From: Bacteroidota bacterium
Lineage (GTDB): Bacteria; Bacteroidota; Bacteroidia; B-17B0; Aurantibacillaceae
Length of the DNA: 64,000 bases
Direction: 5' to 3'
NCBI GenBank assembly: GCA_017303905.1
Contig: JAFLBH010000002.1
Coordinates: forward strand, 310,001 to 374,000
The notes beneath the pieces were generated by a model. That model worked only from the letters and a program-made list of their open reading frames with translations, was not told the DNA's origin and ran no database searches. The position numbers and the translations under genes are program-made. Below, piece by piece: positions 56,139-64,000 of this stretch (the stretch's first letter is position 1; each line of letters starts with the position of its first letter).

Positions 56139-57824
56139 ATGAAAAAATCTACTCTAATTTTTGGATTGATGGCGGTAGCTACCCTTGGCTTTAGTCAAGC
56201 CACCATGATGGTAACTGCTCCACCATTTAATAACGCAACTACGCAAGTAAGAGCCCCTAACGGCACAGCTACATCAGCTTATATGCGCGGTGCAGCAATT
56301 GTTCAAGCATCCGAGTTAACAGGTATTGCTGCCTCTACAACATTAACTTCTTTTGGTTACACAACCACTGTAGGTGCTGATGCGGCGGTTACAGGTACAA
56401 TTGTTGTTTATTTGCAAAACACGGGTGATGCAACTTATAACAAAGGTACTAACTGGGGAACTATCACAACCGGTATGACTACAGTTTATACAGGAACGAT
56501 CACCTTACCAACAACGGCAACTACCTTTGACCTTCCGTTAACCACACCGTTTGTTTACACGGGTGGGGCTATGTATGTTGCTTATGATTTCTATTCGGCC
56601 GGACCTTACGCTACAGTTCCGGTAACATATGCCGCTAACAATGGAATGGCTGCAAGTTGTGTTTCTGGTTCTAGTGGTTCTGCTGCACCAACTACACTTT
56701 CTTCAACTGCATTCCGTCCTTGTTTCCGTTTTGGATTTGCTAATCCTTTAACTAACGACATGTCGGTGGAATCTATTAGTTCATTAGGAAATATTCCTAA
56801 TAACATTTTCACCAACCATGCTGTAACTGCTGTTGTTAGAAATAACAGTAATACAACTTTAACCAATGTTGGTGTAGGATTAAACGTTACAGGTGTAAAC
56901 ACATTTACAAATGCTCAGTTTATTCCATCTATTGGTGCCGGTAACACTGCAACTGTTACTTTTGCGCCATATACTTTAACAAGTATTGGAACAAATACTA
57001 TTTCTGTTGGGGTATTACCTGATCAAAACAACGCAAATAACCAACAAAATTTTAACCAAACAATTTCTTGTAATACTTGGGGCTTCGGTCAAAATCCAAT
57101 GACTTATACAGGATCGGTTGGTTTCAATACAGGTGAAGGTATGATTTTAAGTCGCTTCAATGTACCTACAGCACAAACTGTAGTTGGAGCAAACTTAGCC
57201 ATATCTACTAATACTGCTAACGCCGGTAACCCTCTTTATGCAGCTTTAGTTGATAACAGCGGAAATATTTTAGCAACAAGTAACACTATCACTATTATGC
57301 CGCCGATGTATGGTACTTGGCAGAGCTTTACTTTCACTCCGGGTGTAGCTATTACCGGCGCTACTGATTACCATATCGGATTAGTTCAGACTGCAAATAC
57401 AGCATTAGGTTACTTCCCAATGGGTACATACCCTGTTTCGAGTGTTCCTGCAACTTTATACAGTACACGTACATTGACCGCTTCAGCATTAACTCCATTA
57501 ACTACCAACTTAGGTATCATGGGTATTGAAGCGAATTTTGCCGGAGCTTGTATTACAGGTATTAATAATGTTGAAAAAGTAGAAGGTAATGTTAGCGTTT
57601 ACCCTAACCCTGCTTCAACTTTTGTAAACGTTAAGTTACAAAGCCAATCAGGTGACGCAACTGTTGCAGTTTATAACGCAATCGGTCAAATGGTTATTGA
57701 GCCATCAGTTATTTCTACTGATAACAGCAAAATCAACGTAAGCAACCTTCCAAAAGGTGTTTACATCGTAAAAGTTGTGAATGGAACAGAAACCAGCAAT
57801 ACTAAAATTGTAATTGAGCGCTAA
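56139..57824 (+). CDS. Secreted protein with T9SS type A sorting domain
   Basis: 561 residues. Signal peptide (MKKSTLIFGLMAVATLGFS, then QA), two beta-sandwich regions (about 25-205 and 205-310, the latter with VTAVVRNNSNTTLTNVGVGL, a CARDB-like pattern), a third about 320-470, and a type A sorting domain (VSVYPNPASTFVNV ... LPKGVYIVKVVNG ... KIVIER) in the last about 85 residues. It is monocistronic between two strong terminators. The molecular role is unknown; CARDB-like domains are usually adhesive. Confidence 0.85.
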   Translation: MKKSTLIFGLMAVATLGFSQATMMVTAPPFNNATTQVRAPNGTATSAYMRGAAIVQASELTGIAASTTLTSFGYTTTVGADAAVTGTIVVYLQNTGDATYNKGTNWGTITTGMTTVYTGTITLPTTATTFDLPLTTPFVYTGGAMYVAYDFYSAGPYATVPVTYAANNGMAASCVSGSSGSAAPTTLSSTAFRPCFRFGFANPLTNDMSVESISSLGNIPNNIFTNHAVTAVVRNNSNTTLTNVGVGLNVTGVNTFTNAQFIPSIGAGNTATVTFAPYTLTSIGTNTISVGVLPDQNNANNQQNFNQTISCNTWGFGQNPMTYTGSVGFNTGEGMILSRFNVPTAQTVVGANLAISTNTANAGNPLYAALVDNSGNILATSNTITIMPPMYGTWQSFTFTPGVAITGATDYHIGLVQTANTALGYFPMGTYPVSSVPATLYSTRTLTASALTPLTTNLGIMGIEANFAGACITGINNVEKVEGNVSVYPNPASTFVNVKLQSQSGDATVAVYNAIGQMVIEPSVISTDNSKINVSNLPKGVYIVKVVNGTETSNTKIVIER

Positions 57825-57841
57825 TCAGCTCAAGCACTTAC

Positions 57842-57875
57842 AAAAAACCGCAGGAAATCCTGCGGTTTTTTTTTT
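57842..57875 (+). terminator. Terminator of the T9SS type A protein gene
   Basis: Perfect stem AAAAAACCGCAGG/CCTGCGGTTTTTT with loop AAAT, then a long T run. Confidence 0.93.
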
Positions 57876-57885
57876 GTTGCAAAAA

Positions 57886-57915
57886 TTTGCAATTGTAAAA
57901 AAATTACTATTTTTG
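57886..57915 (+). promoter_or_regulatory. Promoter of the tRNA-Glu gene
   Basis: TTTG (57886-57889), 18 bp, TATTTTTG (57908-57915): both halves of the Bacteroidota promoter, 19 bp before the tRNA. Confidence 0.6.
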
Positions 57916-57934
57916 CACTCCATTTAAACAAAAT

Positions 57935-58009
57935 GGCCCGTTCGTCTAGGGGTTAGGACGCGTCCCTTTCACGGACGAAACACGGGTTCGATTCCCGTAC
58001 GGGCTACCA
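57935..58009 (+). tRNA. tRNA-Glu (anticodon TTC), CCA encoded
   Basis: The cloverleaf is complete. The acceptor stem GGCCCGT (57935-57941) pairs with ACGGGCT (57999-58005, with a G-U first pair). There is a D-arm with GGGGTTAGGAC, an anticodon loop CTTTCAC with anticodon TTC at 57968-57970, a T-loop GGTTCGATTCC, and an encoded CCA (58007-58009). A promoter and a terminator flank it, so it is a single-gene unit. Confidence 0.96.
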
Positions 58010-58012
58010 AAC

Positions 58013-58040
58013 AAAAGACCACTCGAAAGTGGTCTTTTTT
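58013..58040 (+). terminator. Terminator of tRNA-Glu
   Basis: Stem AAAAGACCACT/AGTGGTCTTTT around a CGAA loop, with a T run, 4 bases after the tRNA. Confidence 0.9.
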
Positions 58041-58868
58041 ATTTAAATGCGGTTCACATCTTCGTTTTAAGCGTCTTTCGCCAGCCGGCCAATAATTCAT
58101 CCTTTTCTTCATTAACTTTGCGTTAAAACGAAATAAAACACCGATTACGAGGAATTCAAAAATAAGATGAAAAGATAGCAGCTTTAAATCTTCCGGACTT
58201 TAATAACAAATTTCCATAGGTCTAGTTTAAACGCTAAAATCATACGGTATATAAAATAAAAAGGGATGGAGAAAAAAGAATGTGATCTACTATGACAGAA
58301 GCACAACAAATGACGCTCTTGATCCCCTTCCCAAGCGTTTATAATATTTAACCATAATAAATAACACTTTTGTTCTCGCATATAGATTCACGATTTATAA
58401 CGAAGGAATGATTTTACCTGTATAAACAGGCATGACTATCCCCATAACACAATATAATTATATAATATATCAAACGAGAGAAGCCATTAAAAGTGAATTT
58501 CTCCAATAGAAAACCGATAAAAAGAGAGTTGAATATGTTTAATTACCAATGAAAACAGCAATTCCCTCTATAAGAACTACAAACTACCCTAAGTAATCAA
58601 CAGATAAAATTGCAATTGTTAACAACTGAAATGCTTTTTTCAGAGATCATTTTTGAGAGTAAAAAAATGAATTTCTCCAATGAAAAATTGAAAATCACGC
58701 ATTAAAAAAACAAATGTTATTTTGATTTTCAGAGGAGAAAAATACATTTCCCCTCGGAGGATTGTTATTATTTTGTTAATACTATTTTTTACTTTCCCTC
58801 TGAAAAATTTTTGCGGAATGAAGTTTATATATACATTTGACTCATAATAAAAACAAAAACTATTAATC
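58041..58868. other. 828-bp gene-free region upstream of the H1-like gene
   Basis: No ORF here has convincing codon or family support. A TAACTTTG box (58113-58120) could start an unannotated RNA. The 14-mer TGAATTTCTCCAAT occurs twice (58494-58507, 58668-58681). TTTTCAGAG occurs twice as a direct repeat (58637-58645, 58726-58734) and again inverted (58798-58806), the last two forming a 10-bp inverted repeat. The region ends with the H1-like promoter. Confidence 0.6.
58810..58839 (+). promoter_or_regulatory. Promoter of the histone-H1-like gene
   Basis: TTTG (58810-58813), 18 bp, TACATTTG (58832-58839): a full match to the Bacteroidota consensus, 29 bp before the ATG. Confidence 0.7.
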
Positions 58869-59222
58869 ATGGCAAAAAAAGCAACTAAGAAAAAAGCAGC
58901 TCCAAAGAAAAAAGCTGCTGCAAAAAAGAAGGCTGCTCCTAAAAAGAAAGTAGCTAAGAAGAAATCAGCAAGAAAGCCTAACGCAGCTTTCATGAAAGCA
59001 TTAGCTCCAAGCGCTACATTAGCTAACGTAATCGGTGCTAATTCACTTCCAAGAACAGAAGCAGTTAAGAAAATCTGGGGTTATATCAAGAAGAATGGTC
59101 TTCAAGATAAGAAAAACCGTCGCATGATCAATGCTGATGCTAAATTAAACGCTTTATTTGGTGGCAAAAACCAAGTTAGCATGTTTGACTTAGCTAAAAT
59201 CTTATCTAAGCACTTAAAATAA
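58869..59222 (+). CDS. Histone-H1-like SWIB domain protein
   Basis: 117 residues. The first about 38 residues are a Lys/Ala-rich tail built from KKAAPKKKA-type repeats, as in bacterial histone-H1 homologues. Residues about 42-117 are a SWIB/MDM2-like domain: LANVIGANSLPRTEAVKKIW, YIKKNGLQDKKNRRMINAD and VSMFDLAKILSKHLK. It is expected to bind DNA and compact or organise the nucleoid. It is monocistronic with a strong promoter and terminator and a long structured upstream region, suggesting high or regulated expression. Confidence 0.93.
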   Translation: MAKKATKKKAAPKKKAAAKKKAAPKKKVAKKKSARKPNAAFMKALAPSATLANVIGANSLPRTEAVKKIWGYIKKNGLQDKKNRRMINADAKLNALFGGKNQVSMFDLAKILSKHLK

Positions 59223-59243
59223 TCTATTTAATAGATAAAGATA

Positions 59244-59278
59244 AAAATCCCTCTGTCGATGACAGGGGGATTTTTTTT
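59244..59278 (+). terminator. Terminator of the H1-like gene
   Basis: Stem AAATCCCTCTGTC/GACAGGGGGATTT around GAT (one G-T pair), followed by a T run. Confidence 0.88.
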
Positions 59279-59317
59279 ATTGTAACCTACTCGAAAAATT
59301 GTATCTTAGTTATATAA

Positions 59318-59719
59318 ATGGTAGCCGAGTCAAAAATATCACTCGAAAAAGCAGATGTTTTTCTAATAGAAGATGGTATTCTCGAAAATCATGTGAAAGC
59401 CATGAGTCATATTGAGGAAAGTGATATTTGGGCAATAAAAAAATCAAACCTTTCACTTACGAGTGGAAAACCATATTGCATCTTAGTAACAGCCGGTCAT
59501 TTGTCAAGCATCAGCAAAGAAGCAAAAGAAGTTACAGCCAGTAAAGATTTTGCACAGAACACTATTGCTAAAGCCATACTGGTTGATTCACTCGGACATA
59601 AAATAGTTGGCAATTTATATGTCAAACTCAACAAACCTTACATAAAAACCAAAGTATTTACAAGCCGCGATTTGGCTATAGCCTGGCTTCAAGCACAAAT
59701 AAGAAATAAGCCCGATTAA
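59318..59719 (+). CDS. Small SpoIIAA/STAS-like protein of DUF7793 type
   Basis: 133 residues. It alternates strands and helices in the order of a STAS/SpoIIAA-like fold: FLIEDGILENHVKA, KPYCILVTAGHLSSISKEAKE, NTIAKAILVDSLGHKIVGN and FTSRDLAIAWL. The segment AKAILVDSLGHKIVGNLY recalls DUF7793 proteins of Bacteroidota, recognised from memory only. Since three SpoIIE phosphatases are in the window, a STAS-like partner would be logical, but nothing links them directly. No conserved Ser in a STAS phosphorylation position could be confirmed. Confidence 0.5.
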   Translation: MVAESKISLEKADVFLIEDGILENHVKAMSHIEESDIWAIKKSNLSLTSGKPYCILVTAGHLSSISKEAKEVTASKDFAQNTIAKAILVDSLGHKIVGNLYVKLNKPYIKTKVFTSRDLAIAWLQAQIRNKPD

Positions 59720-59759
59720 AAAATCCCCTCATTATTTGTAAATTTACCCTATTGTGCCG

Positions 59760-60830
59760 ATGAAGAGGGATTCTTTAATATTCATATTTATTTTCTTTAT
59801 AGCTAAAGGTATTTTTTCTCAAGTACCTTTACAGGCCAATGCTGGTCCCGATTTTACAGCTTGTCCAGGTACAACAGTAGTCCTTGGAACGTCTAATGTG
59901 GCTAATGGCGGAACTCCACCCTACTTCTATACCTGGAGTCCGGCTACGGGCTTAAATTCCACTTCGGTCGCTAATCCAACACTTACACCTACGAACTCCG
60001 GAAATTATTTCTTAATGGTAAGTGATGCGAATGATACAAAAGCCTACGATACTGTTTTTGTTTTTGTTCCTAACCTTAATCAATTTAAAGCAGGAAAAGA
60101 TACCGCCTATTGCGCAGGAACAGCCTCTAATATCATTCTTGGAAGCGCTAATAATGCCACTGCCATTTCAGGTTATAGTTTTAATTGGAGTCCTTCTGCC
60201 GGTTTAAATAATGCGAGTGCTCCAAATCCAATCGCTAATCCAACTACATCAACGGTATATTCTTTAACTGTAAGCTACGGACCTTGCTCCTCTCTTACAG
60301 GAACAGTAGACATTTCTATTATCGGCTTAAATATATATACCACTTTTCATGATACAACAATCTTGGAAGGAAGAACCATCTCCCTTTATGCCGTTTCTCC
60401 AGCTACATCCTATACATGGTCGCCAAACTATTTTTTGCAATATGGTAATACCAATAAAGCCGACGTGTCGCCTTTAGTCACTACTACCTACAGTGTTTTT
60501 GCCATTAACGAAAATAACGGTTGTGTTGGAATGGATACCGTATTAGTGCGTGTTACGCCTGATGATGAATTAATTTTTTACAGCGCATTTACGCCGAACG
60601 GTGATGGCGATAACGACTACTTCTATATTGGCAACATATTCAAATATCCTAATAATGTATTGAAGGTATACAATCGTTATGGACAAGTCATCTTTACATC
60701 GGCAGGATACAAAAACGACTGGGATGGTTCGTATCAAGGAAATAAAGTTCCAACAGGTACTTACTTTTACATTCTTGAAAGTGGTACTGATAAAGGAAAT
60801 TACACCGGTTCAGTTACGATTTTAAGGTAA
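59760..60830 (+). CDS. Secreted PKD-like protein with T9SS type B sorting domain
   Basis: About 356 residues. A GTG two codons upstream (59754) is in frame, but the ATG at 59760 begins the signal peptide (MKRDSLIFIFIFFIAKGIFS, then Q) and is preferred. Three Ig/PKD-like domains follow (about 25-105, 105-190, 190-265), with LNSTSVANPTLTP and LNNASAPNPIANP typical of the family. The last about 85 residues are the gliding-motility/CHU_C type B domain (SAFTPNGDGDNDYFYI, YNRYGQVIF, NDWDGSYQGN). T9SS surface protein of unknown role; it stands alone. Confidence 0.88.
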   Translation: MKRDSLIFIFIFFIAKGIFSQVPLQANAGPDFTACPGTTVVLGTSNVANGGTPPYFYTWSPATGLNSTSVANPTLTPTNSGNYFLMVSDANDTKAYDTVFVFVPNLNQFKAGKDTAYCAGTASNIILGSANNATAISGYSFNWSPSAGLNNASAPNPIANPTTSTVYSLTVSYGPCSSLTGTVDISIIGLNIYTTFHDTTILEGRTISLYAVSPATSYTWSPNYFLQYGNTNKADVSPLVTTTYSVFAINENNGCVGMDTVLVRVTPDDELIFYSAFTPNGDGDNDYFYIGNIFKYPNNVLKVYNRYGQVIFTSAGYKNDWDGSYQGNKVPTGTYFYILESGTDKGNYTGSVTILR

Positions 60831-60885
60831 TTCCCCCCTTACCCCCCTCATTTTTCAACCATTTTTCCAAAAAAGTTGATATTTT

Positions 60886-60918
60886 TTTGATACACCCCCC
60901 TAAAAAAGCATACATTTG
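60886..60918 (+). promoter_or_regulatory. Promoter of glnN
   Basis: TTTG (60886-60889), 21 bp, TACATTTG (60911-60918); the leader would be about 33 nt. Confidence 0.55.
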
Positions 60919-60957
60919 TGCCAAATTATTGAAATTTTACATTAACCCCCTATAAAA

Positions 60958-63147
60958 ATGAGCACAAGAAGAATTTTAGCAATGCAGGACGTCGTTAAAC
61001 GCGTACCTGTAAGAATTGAGAAATCCGACAAACCGGTTTCTCAATATTATGGTTCGGATGTATTTGGATTAGATGCCATGCGCGAATTTCTTTCCGAAGA
61101 AGCTTTCGAAAGTATTCAGCAATCCATGAACCAAGGTACTATTGTTGATCGTAAAATGGCCGATCAGGTAGCAGCCTGTATGAAAGCCTGGGCACAAAGC
61201 AAAGGCGTTACACATTTCACACACTGGTTCCAACCACTTTCAGGTGCTACTGCTGAAAAACATGATGGTTTCTTTGAACCTATTGCAGGCGGACGTGCCA
61301 TTGAACGTTTTAGCGGAAATGCTTTAGTGCAACAAGAACCTGATGCGTCTTCTTTCCCTAACGGTGGAATCCGTAACACGTTTGAAGCGCGCGGATATAC
61401 TGCATGGGATCCTACTTCACCTGCGTTTATCTGGGGACAAACATTATGTATTCCAACCATCTTTATTTCGTATACAGGTGAATCTTTAGATTTTAAAACT
61501 CCATTATTAAAATCATTGCATGCAATTGATAAAGCTGCTACCGATGTTTGTCAGTACTTTGACAAAAACGTAACTAAAGTGGTTGCTACATTAGGTTGGG
61601 AACAAGAATATTTCCTAATTGATTCGGCACTTTACAATATACGCTTTGATTTACAACAAACCGGACGTACATTATTCGGACATGCACCTGCAAAAGGACA
61701 ACAATTAGAAGATCATTATTGGGGTTCGATTCCTGAGAGAGTTTCAGCATTCATGCGCGATTTCGAATACGAATCGCATTTATTAGGTATTCCTGTTCGC
61801 ACACGCCATAATGAAGTAGCGCCTGCTCAATTTGAATGTGCTCCTGTATTCGAAGAAGCAAACTTAGCAGTTGATCACAATCAATTATTAATGGATGTGA
61901 TGGAGAAGGTTGCTATTCGTCACAACTTCCGTGTATTATTACACGAGAAACCATATGCAGGCGTAAATGGTAGCGGTAAACATAATAACTGGAGTTTAGC
62001 GACAAATACAGGAAAGAACTTATTATCGCCCGGTAAAACTCCAAAAACCAATTTACAGTTCTTAACTTTCTTCGTAAATACAGTAATGGCGGTGTACGAA
62101 CATGCTGATTTATTACGTGCATCCATTGCATCTGCTAATAACGATCATCGTTTAGGAGCGAATGAAGCGCCACCTGCAATTATGAGTGTATTCTTAGGTG
62201 AGCAATTATCAAAAGTATTGGATGATTTAGAGAAATCCGTACACAGCGGGAAAATGAGTCCGGAGCAAAAAACAGCTTTAAAATTAAACATCGGAAAAAT
62301 TCCTGATATTTTATTAGACAATACCGATCGTAACCGTACCTCTCCATTCGCTTTCACCGGCAATAAATTTGAATTCCGCGCTGTTGGTTCTTCAGCCAAT
62401 TGCGGAGGTCCGATGACCGTATTAAATGCAATTGTTGCCGAGCAATTAATAAAATTCAAAAAAGAAGTAGATACTCTAATTGATAAAAAAGTTGAGAAAG
62501 ACGAAGCTATTTTCCAGGTATTAAAGAAATACATCATTGCCAGCAAAAAAATCCGTTTTGAAGGGAACGGTTACGGTGATGCATGGAAAGCAGAAGCAAA
62601 AAAACGCGGATTAAACAATATCCCTACAACTCCGGGAGCATTGGAAGCTATGATTTCAAAAAAATCACTAGACATGTTTGAGTCATTGGGAATTTTAACT
62701 CACCGTGAGCAAGAAGCCCGTTACGAAATCAACTTAGAAACTTACACCAAGAAAATTCAAATTGAGTCGAGAATTATTGCTGACATGGTAGATAATCAAA
62801 TCATCCCAGCAGCCTTAACCTATCAGCGTGTGTTAATTGATAATGTAAACGGATTGAAAAACATTTTAAGCGGGGCAGATTACAAGAAAGCGAGTGATAC
62901 ACAAATTGCTTTAATTAAGGAAATCAGCGAGCGCGTTTCTATTATCAAAAAGGCGGCGGATGATATGACGGAAGAACGTAAGAAAGCCAACAACTTAGAT
63001 TCGGCTAAAAAACAAGCCCACGCTTATTGCGATAAAGTAAAACCATTTTTTGATACCATTCGTTACAATGTAGATAAATTAGAAAACATTGTAGACGATG
63101 CTACTTGGCCATTGCCAAAATACCGCGAAATGCTTTATTTACGCTAG
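60958..63147 (+). CDS. glnN: Type III glutamine synthetase
   Basis: 729 residues, the length of GSIII and far longer than GSI or GSII. It makes glutamine from glutamate, ammonia and ATP and is the main route of ammonium assimilation in many Bacteroidota. Landmarks: FTHWFQPLSGATAEKHDGF near the N-terminus, ATLGWEQEYFLID (metal-binding Glu), VAPAQFECAPVFEEANLAVDHNQLLMD, KPYAGVNGSGKHNNWSL, and NRTSPFAFTGNKFEFRAVGSS. The C-terminal about 110 residues are the helical GSIII extension. Own promoter and terminator. Confidence 0.96.
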   Translation: MSTRRILAMQDVVKRVPVRIEKSDKPVSQYYGSDVFGLDAMREFLSEEAFESIQQSMNQGTIVDRKMADQVAACMKAWAQSKGVTHFTHWFQPLSGATAEKHDGFFEPIAGGRAIERFSGNALVQQEPDASSFPNGGIRNTFEARGYTAWDPTSPAFIWGQTLCIPTIFISYTGESLDFKTPLLKSLHAIDKAATDVCQYFDKNVTKVVATLGWEQEYFLIDSALYNIRFDLQQTGRTLFGHAPAKGQQLEDHYWGSIPERVSAFMRDFEYESHLLGIPVRTRHNEVAPAQFECAPVFEEANLAVDHNQLLMDVMEKVAIRHNFRVLLHEKPYAGVNGSGKHNNWSLATNTGKNLLSPGKTPKTNLQFLTFFVNTVMAVYEHADLLRASIASANNDHRLGANEAPPAIMSVFLGEQLSKVLDDLEKSVHSGKMSPEQKTALKLNIGKIPDILLDNTDRNRTSPFAFTGNKFEFRAVGSSANCGGPMTVLNAIVAEQLIKFKKEVDTLIDKKVEKDEAIFQVLKKYIIASKKIRFEGNGYGDAWKAEAKKRGLNNIPTTPGALEAMISKKSLDMFESLGILTHREQEARYEINLETYTKKIQIESRIIADMVDNQIIPAALTYQRVLIDNVNGLKNILSGADYKKASDTQIALIKEISERVSIIKKAADDMTEERKKANNLDSAKKQAHAYCDKVKPFFDTIRYNVDKLENIVDDATWPLPKYREMLYLR

Positions 63148-63166
63148 TCAATAAACTACCACAAAT

Positions 63167-63203
63167 AAAAAAAGCCCCGAGTGTAAACCTCGGGGCTTTT
63201 TTA
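63167..63203. terminator. Bidirectional terminator between glnN and the S8 protease
   Basis: AAAAAAAGCCCCGAG pairs with CTCGGGGCTTTTTT around a 7-nt loop. A and T runs on both sides fit the two convergent genes. Confidence 0.92.
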
Positions 63204-63220
63204 TTTTCTAACTATTACAA

Positions 63221-64000
63221 TTAACCTTTAATCTTTACCATGCCTTGTGCCATTTTAACGGCTTCGTATAAGTTTACCACACCACCAGACTTTGTCAATT
63301 CTTCGAACTCGACTAATTCATCTTTAGTACCGGGCTTAATCACCTTGGTATCTTTAAATTCTTTACGGCTTGAAGTCACAATGATTTTTTTGATTTGTTG
63401 CGGTGTTAAGGTCGGGAAATATGATTTTAATACAGCAGAAACGCCGGCAACAACCGGTGCAGCCATACTCGTTCCGCTTGCATCTTTATATTTTCCTTCC
63501 GGTGCCGTAGAATAAATATCTACTCCCGGTGAAAACAAATCCGCGGTACGTTTACCGTAATTACTAAATGGTGCCGCGATTTTTTCATTCTTCTCCCAGT
63601 TTAAAGCAGCTACATCTACAAAATTACTTGCTTCTTTTTTACTGCCTTCAAATTTCTTGCAAGGATAATGCGCTGTTTCATCAATATTAATTCCATCATT
63701 TCCTGTTGCATGAATTAAAAGCACGCCTTTCTTCTCAGCATATTTCACAGCTTCATCTACTGCTTTCTTATCCCAGCTGTATTTCTTTCCAAAGCTCATG
63801 TTAATAATACTTGCGCCGTTATCTACTGCATAACGAATTGCATTAGCAACATCCTTATCGCGTTCATCGCCGTTAGGCACACAACGAACACTCATGATTC
63901 GAACATTATCAGCAATACCATCCATCCCTACTCCGTTTTTACGTGATGCCGCAATGATACCGGCTACGTGAGTTCCGTGAAAACTAAACGGACCTTTACA
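63221..64000 (-). CDS. Subtilisin-like S8 serine protease, C-terminal part (partial)
   Basis: The frame is open past the ATG at 63925 to the window edge; 259 residues are visible, and the start lies outside. The upstream codons encode FHGTHVAGIIAA, the catalytic His motif, so the internal ATG is not the start. The oxyanion Asn region LIHATGNDG and the nucleophile Ser in GTSMAAPVVAGVSA follow. The catalytic Asp should lie just beyond the edge. The protein ends soon after the domain with no T9SS sorting domain, so it is probably periplasmic, or secreted by another route. Confidence 0.9.
   Translation of the reverse strand, partial: CKGPFSFHGTHVAGIIAASRKNGVGMDGIADNVRIMSVRCVPNGDERDKDVANAIRYAVDNGASIINMSFGKKYSWDKKAVDEAVKYAEKKGVLLIHATGNDGINIDETAHYPCKKFEGSKKEASNFVDVAALNWEKNEKIAAPFSNYGKRTADLFSPGVDIYSTAPEGKYKDASGTSMAAPVVAGVSAVLKSYFPTLTPQQIKKIIVTSSRKEFKDTKVIKPGTKDELVEFEELTKSGGVVNLYEAVKMAQGMVKIKG

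Noticed and set aside
58184-58381. 65-codon ORF on the minus strand in the gene-free stretch
   Set aside because: Composition is unlike the neighbours (many Cys/His/Trp), and there is no start context and no recognisable motif.
58640-58993. 117-codon ORF on the minus strand, Phe/Ala-rich
   Set aside because: It is the antisense of the Lys/Ala tail of the H1-like gene; AAA/AAG codons read as Phe on the other strand.
60022-60207. 61-codon plus-strand ORF
   Set aside because: Shifted frame within the type B T9SS protein gene; product is low-complexity.

Overview
The window comes from a low-GC member of the Bacteroidota, probably a free-living Flavobacteriales/Sphingobacteriales-type lineage known mainly from metagenomes. 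The evidence is type IX secretion (T9SS) cargo with type A and type B C-terminal sorting domains, PorP/SprF and PorE-like partners, promoters with the Bacteroidota -7 box TAnnTTTG, a class III glutamine synthetase, a fused IcmF mutase, and the conserved cluster bamD-rpoZ-coaBC-DUF4835. No plasmid, phage or insertion-sequence genes are visible, so this looks like chromosome.

Layout. 1-3969: surface and envelope proteins on the minus strand (a partial Ig/PKD-like adhesin, a CotH-kinase T9SS protein, a lipoprotein). 4040-7491: an M1 peptidase and a HupE/UreJ membrane protein, divergent from a DUF6702 protein. 7494-12864: an export locus with a TetR regulator, an ABC-exporter membrane domain fused to an HlyD adaptor with no ATPase domain, TolC, a CutA-like protein and a barrel protein. 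The intergenic DNA holds three operator-like repeats spaced exactly 21 bp. 12857-19327: a SpoIIE phosphatase, an oligopeptide-binding lipoprotein, then DUF4835, coaBC, rpoZ and bamD. 19435-27430: a T9SS cargo protein and a protein of about 2,240 residues with TPR, PD40, coiled-coil and three SPOR domains.

27681-32548 is the accessory stretch: an M56/BlaI signalling pair, a Doc toxin with an unusually large DNA-binding partner, a 24-residue hydrophobic ORF next to a membrane-anchored barstar, and MazEF. The two toxin-antitoxin operons carry an inverted repeat at their predicted promoters. 32591-38759: an NlpC/P60 peptidase, a thiolase, a second SpoIIE phosphatase and small proteins. 37875-40689: a light/B12-type MerR regulator, an ECF sigma factor, crtB and crtZ. 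The sigma-factor promoter is embedded in two identical TTGTTTAAT-N14-ATTAAACAA palindromes 42 bp apart, and crtI is absent from its usual place. 40692-46096: a third SpoIIE phosphatase and IcmF.

46362-56006 is a T9SS surface operon: a 2,260-residue SprB-repeat adhesin, a PorP/SprF protein and a PorE-like OmpA lipoprotein. The adhesin contains a duplicated four-unit block (A-B-C-D-A-B-C-D, 249 bp per unit). The remainder carries another T9SS protein, tRNA-Glu, an 828-bp gene-free stretch leading into a histone-H1-like SWIB protein, a small DUF protein, a type B T9SS protein, glnN and the 3' part of a subtilisin-like protease.

The best candidates for new biology are the ATPase-less TMD-HlyD fusion, the paired-palindrome promoter of the carotenoid sigma factor, and the barstar-2TM/micro-ORF module. 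All functions are read from sequence alone; no searches were run.
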